From an uncultured Microcoleaceae cyanobacterium (GTDB lineage Bacteria > Cyanobacteriota > Cyanobacteriia > Cyanobacteriales > Microcoleaceae): a stretch of 8,892 bases of DNA. Position numbers and translations under genes: made by a program. Location of the stretch: positions 1 to 8,892 of the forward strand of contig CALKCV010000413.1 of NCBI GenBank assembly GCA_938083405.1, written 5' to 3'. Positions 1-6,016 of the stretch are shown here, in pieces (the stretch's first letter is position 1; the number at the start of each line of letters is the position of its first letter). The notes under the pieces are model-generated. The model searched no databases, was not told the DNA's origin, and worked only from the letters and a program-made list of their open reading frames with translations.

Positions 1-268
1 TGGGTGCCGCGCAGCGTAACCCAACGAAGATGTTGGCTTGGGCGGAGCGGCACCCAACCTACAAGAAAATGGCGAAGGTATTGATCTAAGAAACCAGGTT
101 TTTTCAACAATACCTTCGCCAAAATAAAAAATACCATTCGTAGGTAGGGCGCACGCGGAGCGAAACCCAACAAAATCGTTGTTTTTTGCTACGAAGATGT
201 TGGGTTCCACTACGTTCCACCCAACCTACAAGAAAATGGCGAAGGTATTGTTCAAAAAACCTGGTTTC
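1..268. repeat. Mosaic of palindromic interspersed repeats upstream of mtnD
   Basis: No gene is visible in positions 1-346. Most of the stretch is repeat DNA. Positions 1-56 form a hairpin with perfect 10-bp arms (1-10 and 47-56) and an inner CCAAC/GTTGG stem. Positions 140-229 form a second, imperfect large palindrome that starts GTAGGT and ends ACCTAC. A 33-bp exact direct repeat links the two palindromes (51-83 and 218-250). Positions 91-120 and 238-267 form a 30-bp inverted repeat with one mismatch. Within 71-120, GGCGAAGGTATTG and its complement (108-120) make a 13-bp stem. The 14-mer AAACCAGGTTTTTT occurs at 91-104, inverted at 254-267, and again at 4744-4757. Palindromes with ends like CCCAACCTAC are common in cyanobacterial intergenic DNA. 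Confidence 0.85.
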
Positions 269-303
269 TGGTCCACCATCGGAGCGTACAGTCCTGCCCG
301 GAT

Positions 304-339
304 TGCTATATAATTTATTTTAATTCTAGAAAACAGGAG
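304..339 (+). promoter_or_regulatory. Candidate -10 region and ribosome binding site of mtnD
   Basis: TGC followed by TATATAAT (304-314) resembles an extended -10 element, and TATAAT itself lies at 309-314. No convincing -35 is seen at the right distance. AGGAG at 335-339 is 7 nt before the ATG at 347 and supports that start. The possible -10 lies inside an ATTGCTATA motif that recurs at three other places in the window, so it may be a repeat remnant and not a selected promoter. Confidence 0.35.
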
Positions 340-346
340 CTATTTT

Positions 347-904
347 ATGGCTATTTTACGTTTAGAAAATGGTACGGCTTACACGGATTTCAACGACATT
401 AGCCGCGAACTTTCTTCTTTAAAAGTAGATCTAAATAGTTGGTCGGTGGGAAACGATGCAGAAGTTCGCCAACTATTAGCAAAAGATGTTCTCAGCAATG
501 AAGAAAAAGAGACAATATTACAAGCAGTCGATCGCTACTTTGAGGAACTAAAAGCAAAAGGTGGCTATCAAACCCGAGATTTAATCGCCATTCACCCAGA
601 TATTCCTAACCTGGATGCCATGCTTTCTAAGTTCGATAAATGTCACACCCATGCCGATGATGAAGTCCGTTATATCGTAGCCGGGGATGGCATTTTTGGT
701 TTCGTTCGTCCCGACGGTTCCCAAGTAGAATTAACGGTGGAAGCTGAGGAATATATTAACGTTCCTGCTAATACAGAACATTGGTTTTATTTGACACCAA
801 AAAGAAGGGTAAAAGCCGTCCGTTATTTTACTTCCACAGAAGGTTGGACTCCGCAATATACCGACACTGAAATTCGTTTGGGCGGGTTGGCAATTAACCA
901 TTAA
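347..904 (+). CDS. mtnD: Acireductone dioxygenase (ARD), methionine salvage
   Basis: This is a 185-residue cupin enzyme of the acireductone dioxygenase family. In the methionine salvage pathway the Fe form oxidises the acireductone derived from methylthioadenosine to the 2-keto acid precursor of methionine, and the Ni form gives an off-pathway product including CO. The sequence shows the metal-binding set expected for ARD: H100-x-H102-x3-E106 within CHTHADDEVRY, and H145 in VPANTEHWF. Length is normal for the bacterial family (about 180). The ATG has a good AGGAG 7 nt upstream. The protein is soluble, with no signal peptide or membrane segment. The last codons and the stop lie inside a heptanucleotide array (893-941), so the C-terminal INH is repeat-encoded. 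No other salvage gene is in the window; mtnB and mtnC could lie to the left. The metal cannot be told from sequence. Confidence 0.95.
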   Translation: MAILRLENGTAYTDFNDISRELSSLKVDLNSWSVGNDAEVRQLLAKDVLSNEEKETILQAVDRYFEELKAKGGYQTRDLIAIHPDIPNLDAMLSKFDKCHTHADDEVRYIVAGDGIFGFVRPDGSQVELTVEAEEYINVPANTEHWFYLTPKRRVKAVRYFTSTEGWTPQYTDTEIRLGGLAINH

Positions 905-941
905 CCATTAACCATTAACCATTAACGATTAAGCATTAACA
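893..941. repeat. Heptanucleotide tandem array (ATTAACC) over the mtnD stop
   Basis: Seven consecutive 7-bp units are seen: four ATTAACC followed by the degenerate units ATTAACG, ATTAAGC and ATTAACA. The mtnD stop codon (902-904) is inside the array. Short tandem heptamers of this type (STRR sequences) are known from filamentous cyanobacteria. The array fills most of the 49-bp gap between the convergent genes. Confidence 0.9.
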
Positions 942-953
942 ATTCCCCATTGC

Positions 954-2033
954 TTAATTAATATAAGGTTCTACGGTCATTGCCCGGACGTTATTGGCGA
1001 CAAAATCATCGCGGTGGGAGCGATCGCCAAATAAATAAACCGCATAACCGCCATTGCCCCCACCGCAATATTTTTTAGCAATACTGCTTTCTACTTCTGG
1101 TAGCTTTGCCATGCCCTCATTTAGCTGCAACTGATAGCTCAGATCTACCCCTTTTGCTATTAGGGTTAAATCGTTAGTTAATACCCCATCTTTAGCTATT
1201 TTTCCCGCCATGCAAATTGCTAGATAATCTCGTTTTTTGTAGGTATAAGAAGCAGAGTTTGTTGATTGTCCAGTCCAGAATACCGCCATATTTCCTATTA
1301 ATATTTCCGGGTTTCTTTTAAAATCCAAACGGGGCAATTTGCCGCTTTTCCACACGCACAAACCGGTCTCAAGTATCACTGCAGGATCTTGCCAACCAAC
1401 TCCCATGGCAATTGCCGAATTAACTTCTGGTTTTCCTTTTAAAATCGCGCGAGCTGCCGAACCTCCCAAGCCGCTGCCTATTTCATAAACCCAATTTGCT
1501 AAACTAACCTTGGGAGTTATGGCACAATTGACAATAAAACCATCTTGCCTCGCGTATCGAGGAACGTCTAACCAACCCCCAGCAAAATCAACTCTTAATG
1601 GAACTTCTGTGGGGCATTTAATTCGGCTAATTATTTGGCTGCTAGAAAGAAATTCTGGGTTTGGGTTTTTCGGCAAAACGATATATTGACAGCCATTCTC
1701 CGCACAAAGTTTTTGTTTTTGTGCGCCAAATTTATCGTCCTGAGTTACTGCGATAATGTCCGGTTTTTCTGCTAGAAAGCATTCGTAAAAATCTATTCCT
1801 TCTAGTTGTAAATTTTTCCCCATAACCACTTTATCTACCAGTCGGATCGATTCTAAAATTTTTCGTTTGTGTGTTTCAGGGAGACAGGATTTTCGGTTCT
1901 TATACTTCATTAACACTTCATCGCTGGCAAAGGAGACTATTAAATAGTCTCCCAATGCTTTTGCCTGCTCGAAAAAGTCGATATGGCCGGCATGAAGAAT
2001 ATCGTAGCAACCCGATACAAATACTTTAATCAT
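954..2033 (-). CDS. Cytidylyltransferase-like / GHMP sugar kinase fusion protein
   Basis: The protein has 359 residues in two parts. Residues 1 to about 138 are a nucleotidyltransferase of the cytidylyltransferase/RfaE-C type, with the HxGH motif H14-A-G-H17 and a closing FLSSSQIISRI motif (128-138). Residues from about 141 resemble GHMP kinases of the fucokinase/HddA group: PLRVDFAGGWLDVP (145-158), the ATP-loop EIGSGLGGSAA (184-194), GWQDP (213-217), a WTGQSTNSA segment (253-261) and GGGNGGYAVYLF (324-335). I infer that it phosphorylates a sugar and then transfers a nucleotide to it, by analogy with FKP and HldE; the sugar and nucleotide are unknown. The kinase half is short: only about 25 residues separate the first motif from the ATP loop, where I expect some 70-90. 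I chose the ATG at 2033 because GGAG lies 8 nt upstream. A TTG nine codons earlier (2060) would place the RBS inside the gene. Confidence 0.8.
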   Translation of the reverse strand: MIKVFVSGCYDILHAGHIDFFEQAKALGDYLIVSFASDEVLMKYKNRKSCLPETHKRKILESIRLVDKVVMGKNLQLEGIDFYECFLAEKPDIIAVTQDDKFGAQKQKLCAENGCQYIVLPKNPNPEFLSSSQIISRIKCPTEVPLRVDFAGGWLDVPRYARQDGFIVNCAITPKVSLANWVYEIGSGLGGSAARAILKGKPEVNSAIAMGVGWQDPAVILETGLCVWKSGKLPRLDFKRNPEILIGNMAVFWTGQSTNSASYTYKKRDYLAICMAGKIAKDGVLTNDLTLIAKGVDLSYQLQLNEGMAKLPEVESSIAKKYCGGGNGGYAVYLFGDRSHRDDFVANNVRAMTVEPYIN

Positions 2034-2045
2034 CTTAGTTTCTCC
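2034..2045 (-). promoter_or_regulatory. Ribosome binding site that decides the start of the fusion gene
   Basis: On the minus strand GGAG (complement of 2042-2045) is followed by 8 nt and then ATG at 2033. The alternative in-frame TTG at 2060 has no such site in front of it. Confidence 0.7.
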
Positions 2046-2106
2046 AGGAGTTAAATTCAAGCTTTTTGCTTTTTTTCATTCTTGAGATGCACCCTGCGAG
2101 TTTTTT

Positions 2107-2222
2107 GAGGACAAGGGAGGGGGGAGAAGGAGGACAAGGAGGACAAGCTTCGTTCGATTTTCCCCCTCTCCCTTGTCTTACCCCTCTCCCTTGTCTCCCC
2201 AGTCTCCCTTGTCTCCCCAGTC
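2107..2222. repeat. Purine/pyrimidine-biased repeat with 18-bp tandem units
   Basis: Positions 2167-2220 hold three 18-bp units: two are identical (TCTCCCTTGTCTCCCCAG, 2185-2202 and 2203-2220) and the first (2167-2184) is degenerate. Upstream, 2107-2147 is a purine-rich stretch with repeated GGACAAG words, roughly the reverse complement of the pyrimidine tract, so transcripts could fold into a long hairpin (about 16 paired bases around GACAAGGGAG). On the minus strand it follows the desaturase stop directly (2223-2225). No U-run follows the hairpin on either strand, so I do not call a factor-independent terminator. Confidence 0.75.
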
Positions 2223-3347
2223 TTAATTAGTGGCGATCGCCGAATTATCCAGAGGGCAATTTACAGAATTGTTGCCTAAAGAATCAGCCAAAGTAACTTC
2301 ATCTTGATAATGTCGGGGAGTATCCATTAACAACCGCCAAGCTTCGCTGGCATCCACTAAATTCATGCGACCCGGATAGTGTATTTGTAACAACTCTTGA
2401 ACCAGAGGATAATAGTCAGAGTTCATACTAGGAAAAACATGATGCTCCGTGTGATAAGAAAAGTTAAAATGGAGCAAATCGAATATTTTCGGAACCCGCA
2501 ACGAAACGCTATTAATTAACGGATCGTTAACTTCGGTCATCCGGCACATCAAATGATTGGTGAAAATATAAAACATCCCTCCAGCATGACCGATGGCAAG
2601 GGGGAGTAAATAGGCGATCGCTACTTTTAGCGGTTGGAATCCAAGATAGAATAAAATGCTAAAATGAATCCCTAAAATCCCCAGACATTCAAAGGCGATC
2701 GTCCTCCTGTCTTTAGGGCTAACCGTAAAAGCAGCGGGCACATAATCCACGGATTTATTATTAAATAATAGTACCGACGTCAGATTTCGTAAATTATGCA
2801 CTACCCAAGAACCAGTCATTCCTACAGGCAACCAAGATGGATGCATTTCTAGAGATGGAGCAAAGATATTTTGAATCCATTTGCCCCAAGTATTCGGCTG
2901 TTGGTAAAGGTAATTGCGGTCTGGATCTGCTAAAGCATTTGTGTTATTGTGATGTACGAGGTTGTGGAGAGTTTTCCACTGCGTCGGCGGCATAAACCAC
3001 ATACTTAAGCCTATAAAGCTAATCCAATAAGTCAGTAGAGGCTTTTTTTTCACAACGCTGCCGTGCATCAAATCGTGGGAGCTAAATAGCAAAACTAGGA
3101 CGCTATTTCCCATAATTACAGCTAAAGGTAAATAAAGCCATAAAAGATAGATAGGCCAACTATCTAAACGAGCTGCAATTCCCCATCCCAGTATTAAAAT
3201 GGCGACATTAATTAACAGTATTCCTATTTTACTAGAATCTGGTTCTAAGGCTTCTGGTGGTAAAAGGGGGCGAAGTTTTTTTGCATAGACTGATTGGTGA
3301 ATTAGCTGTTGCTCTTTAAGAGCATCGATCGTTTTTTCTGAGTTCAT
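2223..3347 (-). CDS. Membrane fatty-acid desaturase family protein
   Basis: The protein has 374 residues and belongs to the membrane di-iron desaturase superfamily. It probably introduces a double bond, or an oxygenated group, into a lipid acyl chain or related lipid, with electrons from ferredoxin as is usual in cyanobacteria. All three histidine boxes are present: H91-D-L-M-H95, H128-x3-H132-H133 (HNLVHHNNT) and H299-x2-H302-H303 (YHTEHHVFPSM). H265 (TNHLMC) is a possible extra ligand. Hydrophobic segments lie near residues 41-58, 65-88, 104-120, 222-245 and 247-262. The N- and C-terminal tails are hydrophilic and cytoplasmic. The length fits acyl desaturases better than the shorter carotenoid ketolases (about 250), which share the boxes. 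I cannot assign a position specificity (DesA, DesB, DesC, DesD). There is no clear Shine-Dalgarno before the ATG, and a candidate promoter lies at 3390-3418. Confidence 0.85.
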   Translation of the reverse strand: MNSEKTIDALKEQQLIHQSVYAKKLRPLLPPEALEPDSSKIGILLINVAILILGWGIAARLDSWPIYLLWLYLPLAVIMGNSVLVLLFSSHDLMHGSVVKKKPLLTYWISFIGLSMWFMPPTQWKTLHNLVHHNNTNALADPDRNYLYQQPNTWGKWIQNIFAPSLEMHPSWLPVGMTGSWVVHNLRNLTSVLLFNNKSVDYVPAAFTVSPKDRRTIAFECLGILGIHFSILFYLGFQPLKVAIAYLLPLAIGHAGGMFYIFTNHLMCRMTEVNDPLINSVSLRVPKIFDLLHFNFSYHTEHHVFPSMNSDYYPLVQELLQIHYPGRMNLVDASEAWRLLMDTPRHYQDEVTLADSLGNNSVNCPLDNSAIATN

Positions 3348-3389
3348 TTTCTAAGCCGCTGGTAAAAAAAACATTCTCATCTTCTTGCC

Positions 3390-3418
3390 TAAATAAATTC
3401 AGCAGTTATGAGGTCCAA
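3390..3418 (-). promoter_or_regulatory. Candidate promoter of the desaturase gene
   Basis: Read on the minus strand, TTGGAC (complement of 3413-3418) is followed by 17 nt and TATTTA (complement of 3390-3395), about 43 nt before the ATG at 3347. The -10 match is modest, so this is a candidate only. Confidence 0.3.
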
Positions 3419-3431
3419 GCTCCGCTCTAAG

Positions 3432-3466
3432 TAATTAATAATTAATAATTAATAATTAATAATTAT
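3432..3466. repeat. Heptanucleotide tandem array (TAATTAA), five units
   Basis: Four exact TAATTAA units and a fifth (TAATTAT) are in tandem. The array sits just upstream of the desaturase promoter candidate, in the 325-bp gap between desaturase and hydrolase. The rest of that gap (3467-3600) shows nothing I can name. Confidence 0.9.
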
Positions 3467-3600
3467 TGGACTCCCTTAGTCTGAATGGATCCTTAGCGTT
3501 CATAATTGCCCCGTCGGCGAAACAATTTTTGTTCGATTTCCGCCGGCTTAACTACTTATATAGGGATCTTATCCGACTAGAAGCTAATTGGTAGCTCTTG

Positions 3601-3668
3601 GCAGAGGACAGGCGGGACGCCCGTCCTACGGAAAGCAGAGGACGGGCGGGATGCCCCTCCTACGGAAA
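3601..3668. repeat. Two tandem 34-bp hairpin repeats after the hydrolase gene
   Basis: Unit one (3601-3634) and unit two (3635-3668) match at 31 of 34 positions. Each begins GCAGAGGAC and ends CCTACGGAAA. Each can fold: unit one pairs AGGAC and GGCG with CGCC and GTCCT across a short loop. The pair ends 4 bp from the hydrolase stop (3673), so on the minus strand it lies in that gene's 3' end and may stabilise or end the transcript. No U-run is seen. GACGGGCGGGA-type repeats of this kind are frequent in cyanobacterial intergenic DNA. Confidence 0.85.
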
Positions 3669-3672
3669 AATT

Positions 3673-4611
3673 CTACCACAGAATGGCCTTTAAGTCGGAA
3701 GCGGCCTCTTTTAATGCCTTTTGTCCCAAAGTCAGTATCCCCGCTAAGTTGATAAAAGCGTGGATGGTGCCTTCGTAACGGGACACCTTCACCGACACCC
3801 CGGCCTCTCGGAGGCGATCGCCATAAGCTTCCCCCTCGTCCCGCAGGGGGTCCAATTCTGCGGTAATAATTAATGCTGGAGGCAGGTTTGTCAAATCTTC
3901 TGCTAATAAGGGCGAAGCATAAGCATTTTTACCATCCTCTGCTGCGGGTAAATACTGCTTGGCATACCAGGCGATGGAGTCTGCTGTTAAAAAATAGTCC
4001 TCTCCATAGAGTCGGCGAGACTCGGTGGATAGCGAACCGTGATGGGTAACTGGATAGATAAGCAGTTGGTAAATTAAGGATGGTTGGGCGCGATCGCGTG
4101 CCATTAAAGCTACTACTGCAGCCAAATTCCCCCCCGCGCTTTCCCCACCGACGGCCATGCGACTGGCATCGCCATTAATGACCGCCGCATTTTCCGCCGC
4201 CCACAGAGTGGCGCTGTAACCATCCTCGATCGCCGCCGGGAATTTATGTTCGGGTGCCAGGCGATATTCTACAGACACCACCACGCATTGGGCGCCGTTA
4301 GTTAAAGTCCGGCAGATGCTATCGACCATATCTAAATTGCCGATCGCGTAGCCGCCACCGTGGAAATAGACTAAAACCGGAAAGGGGCCCACTCCTTGGG
4401 GGGTGTAAATGCGAAGGGGAATTTCGCCCGCCGATCCGGGAATAGTCGTATTTTCTACCTTAGCGACGGTTTCTTTTGGGTGAGACAGGTGGATAAATAC
4501 CTGATTCAGTTTCCGCGCTTGTTCCGGCGTTTGGGAACTAAGGGGAGGTTTTTTAGAACTGGCAACTTTCGCTAAAAAGTCGTTGGTTTCTGCATTTGGA
4601 TAATTTTTCAT
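3673..4611 (-). CDS. Alpha/beta hydrolase fold-3 esterase (hormone-sensitive lipase family)
   Basis: The protein has 312 residues and is an intact member of the HSL-like (bacterial family IV) carboxylesterases, which hydrolyse short to medium acyl esters. The oxyanion-hole motif HGGG is at 84-87, the nucleophile S158 lies in GESAG (156-160), the acid is D254 (AELDPLRDEG) and the base H284 (GTIHAF). The conserved YRLAPEHKFPAA block is at 116-127. Length is usual for the family. There is no signal peptide, so it is probably cytoplasmic. It is a tandem paralogue of the broken gene at 5077-6008: 72 of 106 residues are identical over residues 51-156 by my hand alignment, and a 25-bp tract is identical in DNA (3891-3915 and 5301-5325). 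The ATG is directly preceded by heptamer repeats (4612-4632) and has no Shine-Dalgarno. Its natural substrate cannot be read from the sequence. Confidence 0.92.
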   Translation of the reverse strand: MKNYPNAETNDFLAKVASSKKPPLSSQTPEQARKLNQVFIHLSHPKETVAKVENTTIPGSAGEIPLRIYTPQGVGPFPVLVYFHGGGYAIGNLDMVDSICRTLTNGAQCVVVSVEYRLAPEHKFPAAIEDGYSATLWAAENAAVINGDASRMAVGGESAGGNLAAVVALMARDRAQPSLIYQLLIYPVTHHGSLSTESRRLYGEDYFLTADSIAWYAKQYLPAAEDGKNAYASPLLAEDLTNLPPALIITAELDPLRDEGEAYGDRLREAGVSVKVSRYEGTIHAFINLAGILTLGQKALKEAASDLKAILW

Positions 4612-4632
4612 AACAATTAACAGTTAACAATT
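4612..4632. repeat. Three heptamers abutting the hydrolase start codon
   Basis: AACAATT, AACAGTT and AACAATT stand in tandem directly next to the ATG (complement of 4609-4611). They occupy the place where a ribosome binding site would be and leave none visible. The following stretch up to 4807 has only one HIP1 octamer and one copy of the AAACCAGGTTTTTT word (4744-4757). Confidence 0.8.
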
Positions 4633-4815
4633 GGGTTGGCGATCGCTCGAATGGAGTAGTTATTTACCAAGAATGGGTTGTGGGTAATTATCGCGCTTCA
4701 GGTGTTTGGCGAGGTACTAGATAGTCGAGGGAGTATTCTCAGCAAACCAGGTTTTTTTGGGAAAACGCCGATATTTCCTCATTTTAGTTAAATACCGTAC
4801 CTCCTCAAATTGCTA

Positions 4816-5052
4816 TATAGCAATTATTGAATCGATGAACTACATTGACGCTCCCCCATTCTCCTTCTTCGATCCCCCCCCGCCACCCTTGTAAAGGGGG
4901 GAGCCAGAGGAACGAGATATGACTTGTCTGGGGAGCCAGAGGAAGAAGTTTTTAATATTCGAGGGACTTTGACATTTTCCGGCTCCCCCCTTTTTAAGGG
5001 GGGCAGGGGGGGATCGCTCCGGTCGTATCTCATACATTCAAGAATTGCTATA
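4816..5052. mobile_element. MITE-like non-coding element with nested inverted repeats
   Basis: The 237-bp element has terminal inverted repeats beginning TATAGCAATT and continuing TTGAAT..ATGA; 20 of 25 positions match between the left end (4816-4840) and the complement of the right end (5028-5052). Inside is a second, 35-bp inverted repeat (4871-4905 and 4981-5015; 31 of 35 matching) running from GATCCCCCC to GGGGGGAGCC. A 15-bp direct repeat, GGGGAGCCAGAGGAA, occurs at 4898-4912 and 4930-4944. The left end also belongs to an 18-bp perfect palindrome (4808-4825). It encodes no credible protein; short reading frames through it are low-complexity. TATA at both ends would fit a TA target duplication as used by IS630/Tc1-type elements, but this is inference. 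It lies between the two hydrolase paralogues and may separate their transcription. Confidence 0.7.
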
Positions 5053-5062
5053 ACAACAATTG

Positions 5063-5090
5063 TTAATTATTAATTATTAATTGTTAATTA
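5063..5090. repeat. Heptanucleotide array (TTAATTA) over the stop of the broken hydrolase
   Basis: Four units in tandem: TTAATTA, TTAATTA, TTAATTG, TTAATTA. The hydrolase stop codon (complement of 5077-5079) and its last two Asn codons lie inside it, just as the mtnD stop lies inside another heptamer array. Confidence 0.85.
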
Positions 5091-6008
5091 AAAAAGCTGC
5101 CCTCAACCCCGCTACCGCTTCTGCCAGGGCCGAACGAGACTGACTCAAAGATTTGGTTCTGATAAAAGCGTGGATGGTGCCCTCGTAAATGGAAAACTTC
5201 ACCGGTACGCCCGCATCCCGGAGGCGATCGCTATAACCTTTGCCATCGTCCCGCAAGACGTCGCAACCGGCTGACATAATCAACGCTGGTGGTAGGTCGC
5301 TCAAATCTTCTGCTAATAAGGGCGAGGCATAAGGATTTTTGCCCTCGGCGGGGGAAGGTAGGTATTGATTCCAATGCCAGACCATATCTTCTGTAGTTAC
5401 CAGGAAGTCGTTGGCGTGTTTTCGGTAAGACTCGGTGTCGAAACCATACTGAGTTACGGGGTCTAATAGGAGTTGATAAATTAAAGATGGTTCGCCGCGA
5501 TCGCGTGCCATTAAGGTCACAACGGCTGCTAAATTTCCCCCAGGAGTCCGCCTGCGGCTATGCGGGAGGAATCTCCCTTAATGGCAGCCGCATTTTTCGC
5601 CACCCACAGGGTTGCGGTATAGGCATCTTCCGCCGCAGCCGGAAATTTGTGTTCCGGTGCCAGACGGTAGTCAACGGAGACGACGACGCATCCCGCCCCA
5701 TGGGCGAAAATTCGGCAAACGCTATCTTCTACTTCCAGATCGCCCAATACCCAACCGCCGCTGTGGAAGTAAACTAACACGGGAAACGGTCCTGTGCCGA
5801 ATGGAGTGTAGATGCGGACGGGAATATCGCCGTCAATTCTGGGAATAGTGCGGTCTTCGACTTTGGCAAGGGGTTCTTTCCGGTGGGAGAAGTGGGCTAA
5901 TATAGAATATTGCTGTCGTGCTTCTGCGACACCCACTTCGGGAACTGATGGTAGTTTTAGCTTTTTGAATTCTTCGACGATTTTTTTCGTTTCTGGATTT
6001 AGTTGCAC
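5077..6008 (-). pseudogene. Alpha/beta hydrolase (HSL family) broken by a frameshift at the nucleophile motif
   Basis: Two reading frames together make one HSL-type esterase. The N-terminal part (6008 to 5529, GTG start, 159 codons) carries HSGG in the oxyanion position and YRLAPEHKFPAA. The C-terminal part, in another frame down to 5077, carries the acid (SAGCDVLRDD) and the base (GTIHAFI). The break is near 5529-5545. Where the intact paralogue encodes GGESAGGN, this copy reads GGA CTC CTG GGG GAA ATT TAG; compared with an expected GGA GAC TCC GCT GGG GGA AAT it lacks GA and GC, 4 nt net. The serine nucleophile is therefore lost from the translated product. Restored length would be about 311 residues, as in the paralogue. 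HSGG instead of HGGG is a further oddity. The start lies 8 bp after the methyltransferase stop. A sequencing error next to the G run remains possible. Confidence 0.85.
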
Positions 6009-6016
6009 GGTAATTC

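Noticed and set aside
954..2060. Longer form of the fusion protein starting at TTG 2060
   Set aside because: The nine extra codons contain the GGAG that serves the ATG at 2033, and the HxGH-type domain begins naturally at MIKVFVSG.
2223..3347. Carotenoid ketolase (CrtW) instead of an acyl desaturase
   Set aside because: Histidine boxes are similar, but the length (374 against about 250) and the box spacing fit acyl desaturases better.
893..3466. CRISPR array from the tandem repeats at 893-941, 2167-2220 or 3432-3466
   Set aside because: Units are only 7 or 18 bp and directly adjoin each other without spacers.
4824..5037. Two overlapping minus-strand reading frames of 65-69 codons inside the MITE-like element
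   Set aside because: They follow from the C/G-rich inverted repeats, have Pro/Gly low-complexity translations, and overlap each other in different frames.
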